The notes beneath the pieces are model-generated. The model worked only from the letters and a program-made list of their open reading frames with translations. It made no database searches and was not told the DNA's origin. A stretch of DNA of 64,000 nt from Comamonas koreensis (GTDB lineage Bacteria; Pseudomonadota; Gammaproteobacteria; Burkholderiales; Burkholderiaceae_C), in the NCBI RefSeq assembly GCF_021026195.1, contig NZ_JAJNCT010000021.1:305093-369092 (forward strand), written 5' to 3'. Below, piece by piece: positions 60,933-64,000 of the stretch (within the stretch, counting starts at the first letter, position 1; the number at the start of each line of letters is the position of its first letter). The position numbers were made by a program, and so were the translations under genes.

Positions 60933-61895
60933 TCAAGCCTCGGCGCTGGCGGCGTTGAGCGTGGCCATGGCATCGGCATCCAGCTGCAACTGGCTGGCGC
61001 GGATCAGCGACTGCAACTGCTCCAGGTTGCTGGCACTGGCAATCGGCGATGCAATGGCCGGCTGGCGCATGACCCAGGCCACAGCCACTTCGCCCATCGG
61101 TGCAGCGACACGGGCGCTGACCTGTTCCAGCGCGGCCAGAATGCGCAGACCCCGGTCGTTGAGGTAGAGCTGGGTGGTCTTGGCGCCGCGCGGGCTTTTG
61201 CTGGCATCTTCGGCCTTGCGGTATTTGCCGGTCAAAAAGCCGGCGGCCAGGCTGTAGAAATTGATGACGCCTACGCCATGCGCAACGCACAGCGGCTGCA
61301 GCTCTTTCTCGAACACGGCACGGTCGTAGAGGTTGTAGAGCGGCTGCAGACTCTCATAGCGGGCCAGACCATGCTGTTCGCTGGTCTGCAGCGCCGCTGC
61401 CAGCCGTGCAGCGCTGTAGTTGCTGGCACCTACCGCCCGCACCTTGCCTTCGGCGATCAGCTCGCCAAAGGTGCCCATCACATCGGCCAGCGGCACCTGC
61501 GCGTCGTCGTCATGCGATTGGTAGAGGTCGATGTAGTCGGTCTGCAGGCGCTGCAGTGAGGCATCGACCGCCTGGCGAATGTACTCCGGGCGCAGGCCGA
61601 CCTTGCCATCGCCCATGTCCTTGCCGACCTTGGTCGCCAGCACCACTTGCGCGCGTTTTCCCGAGCTGCGCAGCCATTTGCCCAGCACGCGTTCGGACTC
61701 GCCACCGCTGTGGCCTGGCGCCCAGCGCGAGTACACGTCAGCGGTATCGACAAAGTTCATGCCGGCATCCAGCCAGGCGTCCAGCAGCCTGAAACTGGTA
61801 GTCTCGTCGGCCGTCCAGCCAAATACATTGCCACCCAGGCACAGAGAAGAGACCTGCAGGGGGGATCGACCGAGAGGGCGCAGCGGTGTTGTCAT
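60933..61895 (-). CDS. Aldo/keto reductase
   Basis: A 320-residue NADPH-dependent TIM-barrel reductase. The catalytic tetrad appears as Asp and Tyr in NFVDTADVYSRW, Lys in VVLATKVGKD and His in LYQSHDDD. It resembles the YajO/Gcy-type AKR12/AKR11 enzymes; substrate unknown. ATG 61895 is the family-like start (MTTPLRPLGRSPL); the frame continues upstream with no similarity. It converges on the sirtuin gene with 19 bases between the stops. Confidence 0.9.
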   Translation of the reverse strand: MTTPLRPLGRSPLQVSSLCLGGNVFGWTADETTSFRLLDAWLDAGMNFVDTADVYSRWAPGHSGGESERVLGKWLRSSGKRAQVVLATKVGKDMGDGKVGLRPEYIRQAVDASLQRLQTDYIDLYQSHDDDAQVPLADVMGTFGELIAEGKVRAVGASNYSAARLAAALQTSEQHGLARYESLQPLYNLYDRAVFEKELQPLCVAHGVGVINFYSLAAGFLTGKYRKAEDASKSPRGAKTTQLYLNDRGLRILAALEQVSARVAAPMGEVAVAWVMRQPAIASPIASASNLEQLQSLIRASQLQLDADAMATLNAASAEA

Positions 61896-62092
61896 GGTTT
61901 CAAGAGGCGTAGGTGCCCAGCAGGGCGGAGCAGACATTATGCGGCGCAGGCAGCGGGCCCAGCCACCCTTTGATGCAGCGCAAACCCTGCGCAACCACCG
62001 CAGGGCGCTGCCGCGCAACCGGTGCGCGTCCGTTTGCCGGGGCATGCGTTTTAGAGTAAGTTATGCATGGAACAACTAAAAGGAGTGACACT

Positions 62093-62530
62093 ATGTTCAA
62101 ACATATTCTGGTGCCGGTCGATGGGTCTGCCACCTCCATGCTCGCAGTCAACAAAGCCGCCGGTCTTGCGAAGGCCTTTGGCAGCCAGGTCACTGCGGTC
62201 TATGTGATTGATCCCTACCCCTTCACCGGCGTGGGCGCCGATTTTGCCTACGGCCAGGCACAGTACCTGTCGGCGGCCACGGCCGATGCGCACACTGCGC
62301 TGGACGCCGTCAAATCCGCGATGGAGCAAGCCGGCATCCCCGTCGACACCGTCATGGGCGAAGGCCACTCCGTGCACGATGGCGTGATGGAAGCCGTCAA
62401 AACCACCGGTGCGGACCTGATCGTCATGGGATCGCATGGCCGCAAGGGCCTGGAAAAGCTGGTACTGGGCAGCGTGACCCAACGCGTGCTGAGCGACAGC
62501 CAGATACCCGTTTTGGTCGTCCGCCAGTAA
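62093..62530 (+). CDS. Universal stress protein
   Basis: A 145-residue UspA-domain protein. It starts MFKHILVPVDGSATS and ends in the ATP-binding MGSHGRKGLEKLVLGSVTQRVL, the G-x2-G-x9-G-S/T motif, so it is an ATP-binding Usp. AAGGAG precedes ATG 62093 by about seven bases. It looks monocistronic. A GC hairpin follows in the downstream gap. Confidence 0.93.
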   Translation: MFKHILVPVDGSATSMLAVNKAAGLAKAFGSQVTAVYVIDPYPFTGVGADFAYGQAQYLSAATADAHTALDAVKSAMEQAGIPVDTVMGEGHSVHDGVMEAVKTTGADLIVMGSHGRKGLEKLVLGSVTQRVLSDSQIPVLVVRQ

Positions 62531-62603
62531 GCAGCCAACGCGCCGCCCCAGCGCAGGGTGTGGCGCGAACAGGGCCTTCATTCCTGTGTGATGAAGTGCC
62601 AGA

Positions 62604-62625
62604 GGGCAGCGCTGCGGCGCTGCCC
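62604..62625. repeat. GC hairpin between the Usp and 2OG-Fe(II) oxygenase genes
   Basis: GGGCAGCGC (62604-62612) and GCGCTGCCC (62617-62625) form a perfect 9-bp stem with loop TGCG. No T-run follows. Confidence 0.5.
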
Positions 62626-62689
62626 AAACTTGTATAGCGCGCAATGCTTTTATGACCGCCGTAAGCTCGCCCGCTTGACGGAGTTTTAC

Positions 62690-63439
62690 ATGCAGTCTTT
62701 TCCTCCTCCTTACTGTGATGCCGACCAAGTGGACGGCACCTTGCGCGCCTATGGCTACGCGGTGCTCAGCCCGGCAGCCGTGGCGCAGTGGGCTGCCTGC
62801 CCACCCGATGCGCTGGTAGCACTCAGCAGCCACTGGGAGGCCATGCCCCACGATGCCTATCTGAAAGACGGCGGCCGCTACCGCAAGCGCCGCCATTCCT
62901 GCTATGTGGTGCAGGACGACCAGGTGCAGGCGGTGCCCCACCGCGCCCACTGGCAGCCGGTGGAATACAACGCCTTGCATGGCGGCATGCAGCGCTGGTT
63001 TGAGCCCGTGGCTGCCAGCACCCAGGCGCTGCCGGCCTGGAGCCAGATCCTGCTTGCACTGGGGCACACGGCGCAGGCGCTGTTCCCCAGCGCTGAACAT
63101 GCGCCCTGGTACACGGAGACGCATCAGTTCCGCATCGACACCGCCGAAGGGATTGGCCGGCCCACACCCGAAGGCGCACACCGCGATGGCGTGGACCTGG
63201 TGGCGGTATTTCTGGTGGCGCGCGAAGGCATCAAGGGCGGGGAGACCCGCGTGTTCGATGCCCAGGGCCCGCAAGGCCTGCGCTTTACCCTGACCGAGCC
63301 CTGGTCGCTGATGCTGCTCGACGATGCCCGCATGATCCATGAGAGCACGCCCATACAGCCACTGGCTGAGGAACCAGGCCACCGCGATACGCTGGTGGTG
63401 ACCCTGCGCCGTGAGGCTTTCCAGGGCGACGGCGCCTGA
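62690..63439 (+). CDS. 2OG-Fe(II) dioxygenase-like protein
   Basis: A 249-residue protein of the 2OG-Fe dioxygenase family (PF10014-like). The iron ligands read H164-x-D166 (EGAHRDGVDL) and H217 (RMIHESTP), and R232 (GHRDTLVVTLR) is placed to bind 2-oxoglutarate. Members hydroxylate free amino acids or peptides. ATG 62690 follows GGAG by about seven bases; the frame is open to 62558 upstream but without similarity. Its neighbours do not name a substrate. Confidence 0.82.
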   Translation: MQSFPPPYCDADQVDGTLRAYGYAVLSPAAVAQWAACPPDALVALSSHWEAMPHDAYLKDGGRYRKRRHSCYVVQDDQVQAVPHRAHWQPVEYNALHGGMQRWFEPVAASTQALPAWSQILLALGHTAQALFPSAEHAPWYTETHQFRIDTAEGIGRPTPEGAHRDGVDLVAVFLVAREGIKGGETRVFDAQGPQGLRFTLTEPWSLMLLDDARMIHESTPIQPLAEEPGHRDTLVVTLRREAFQGDGA

Positions 63440-63502
63440 GCGCTGGCATCACCATTGATCTCCATTAGCCCGTTGGCCTGGTCATAAAAAAGGGCACCTG
63501 CG

Positions 63503-64000
63503 TGAACTGACCCCAAGAAGTTGGACAGTTAAATGTTAGAGGCTCAAGGCCTGAGTTCGGTACTCCACCGGACTCAGGCCTTTTAGTTTGAGCTTGAGCC
63601 GGTGGTGGTTGTAGTAGTGAATGTAGTCATGCAGTCCTTTGCGCAGTTGCTCGATGCTCTCAAACTTGTTCAGCCTGAAGAACTCTGACTTGAGTGTTCC
63701 AAAGAAGCTCTCCATTGCAGCGTTGTCCAAGCAGTTACCTCTTCGAGACATGCTTTGGGTCAGGCCACGTTCGGCTAGCTGCTGCTGGTAGGCCCGCATA
63801 TGGTACTGCCAGCCCTGGTCCGAGTGCAGCAGCGGGGCCTGTTTGTCGGCAAGCCTCGCCATCGCCTTCTTGAGCATATTGCCCACCAGCGGGAAGAGCG
63901 GGCGCGGCTGCATCTCGTAGGCCACTATCTGGGCTTCCCCCGGTTTTCCGGACACATCGAATGACATGATGCGTTTAGGAGGCGAATATGCCAAGGACGA
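63503..64000 (-). mobile_element. IS3-family insertion sequence (partial, runs off the right edge)
   Basis: The element end is at about 63503, where TGAACTGACCCCAAGAAGTT begins, a terminal inverted repeat of the IS150/IS3 type. Inside is an IS3 OrfB transposase on the minus strand. The other end, the target duplication and OrfA lie outside the window. It inserted about 65 bases after the 2OG-Fe oxygenase gene. Confidence 0.85.
63536..64000 (-). CDS. IS3-family transposase OrfB (C-terminal part)
   Basis: The last 154 codons of an rve-type integrase-fold transposase, continuing past the window edge. HSDQGWQY holds the second Asp of the DDE triad and DNAAMESFFGTLKSEFF the Glu. The C-terminus is HYYNHHRLKLKLKGLSPVEY, standard for IS3 OrfB. 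No stop or frameshift interrupts it in the window. Confidence 0.95.
   Translation of the reverse strand, partial: SSLAYSPPKRIMSFDVSGKPGEAQIVAYEMQPRPLFPLVGNMLKKAMARLADKQAPLLHSDQGWQYHMRAYQQQLAERGLTQSMSRRGNCLDNAAMESFFGTLKSEFFRLNKFESIEQLRKGLHDYIHYYNHHRLKLKLKGLSPVEYRTQALSL

Noticed and set aside
1..64000. CRISPR array, tRNA or rRNA genes, prophage or defence island
   Set aside because: No spaced identical repeats, no tRNA-like cloverleaf that I could find, and no phage, restriction or toxin-antitoxin genes. The only mobile feature is the edge IS3 element.

Overview
The window is GC-rich DNA of a betaproteobacterium, most likely a member of the Comamonadaceae close to Comamonas. There is no rRNA gene in the window, so this rests on gene content and order: a succinylase-type lysine cluster (dapC-dapD-PilT/PilU-type ATPase-dapE-prmB), sucA-sucB-lipoprotein-lpdA-zapE, an intracellular Cys-type PHB depolymerase, an orphan RnfB-like ferredoxin protein, a Bug-type (TctC) periplasmic receptor and a divergent ampR/class A beta-lactamase pair. 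Genes are tightly packed, no gene-free stretch exceeds 300 bases, and no tRNA, rRNA, CRISPR array, prophage or defence island was found.

Layout. 1-9.3 kb: the start of an NTF2-like gene divergent from an HxlR regulator; rlmD; a GlcG-like protein; then minus-strand genes for a metallophosphoesterase, an acyltransferase overlapping folA, a TrhO-glutathione transferase fusion and a DUF3617 lipoprotein. 8.4-18.6 kb: ampR and a Tat-exported class A beta-lactamase, argA, a Bug receptor, a flavin reductase, a membrane protein with a Ser/Asp/Cys tail, and hrpA. 18.6-28.5 kb: a cysteine hydrolase with a three-gene ABC importer, an orphan HExxH protein, an acyl-CoA ligase, a small membrane protein, a cupin, an ABC-F ATPase and a ferritin-like diiron protein.

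28.5-39 kb is one long minus-strand block: prmB, dapE, a pilus retraction-type ATPase, dapD, dapC, an RnfB-like protein translationally coupled to phaZ, a RelA/SpoT-type synthetase and an AI-2E family permease. 39-50 kb, on the plus strand, carries the 2-oxoglutarate dehydrogenase operon, zapE, a periplasmic coiled-coil protein and alaS. 50-58.5 kb: an AtoE-like permease, a three-repeat DUF3011 protein, glycerate kinase, rlmB, two divergent PepSY proteins and an OmpR/PhoQ-like two-component system. 58.5-64 kb: a DUF1428/SRPBCC/VOC cluster, a sirtuin, an aldo/keto reductase, a universal stress protein, a 2OG-Fe(II) oxygenase and the end of an IS3-family element running off the right edge.

Most of this is core metabolism and translation. 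The points most worth a second look are the TrhO-GST fusion, the active-site changes in the beta-lactamase, the phaZ/RnfB coupling, the pilus ATPase inside the lysine cluster, the Cys-tailed membrane protein, the orphan HExxH protein and several long hairpins between genes. I did not see a clearly new multi-gene system; the unusual parts are single proteins and couplings.
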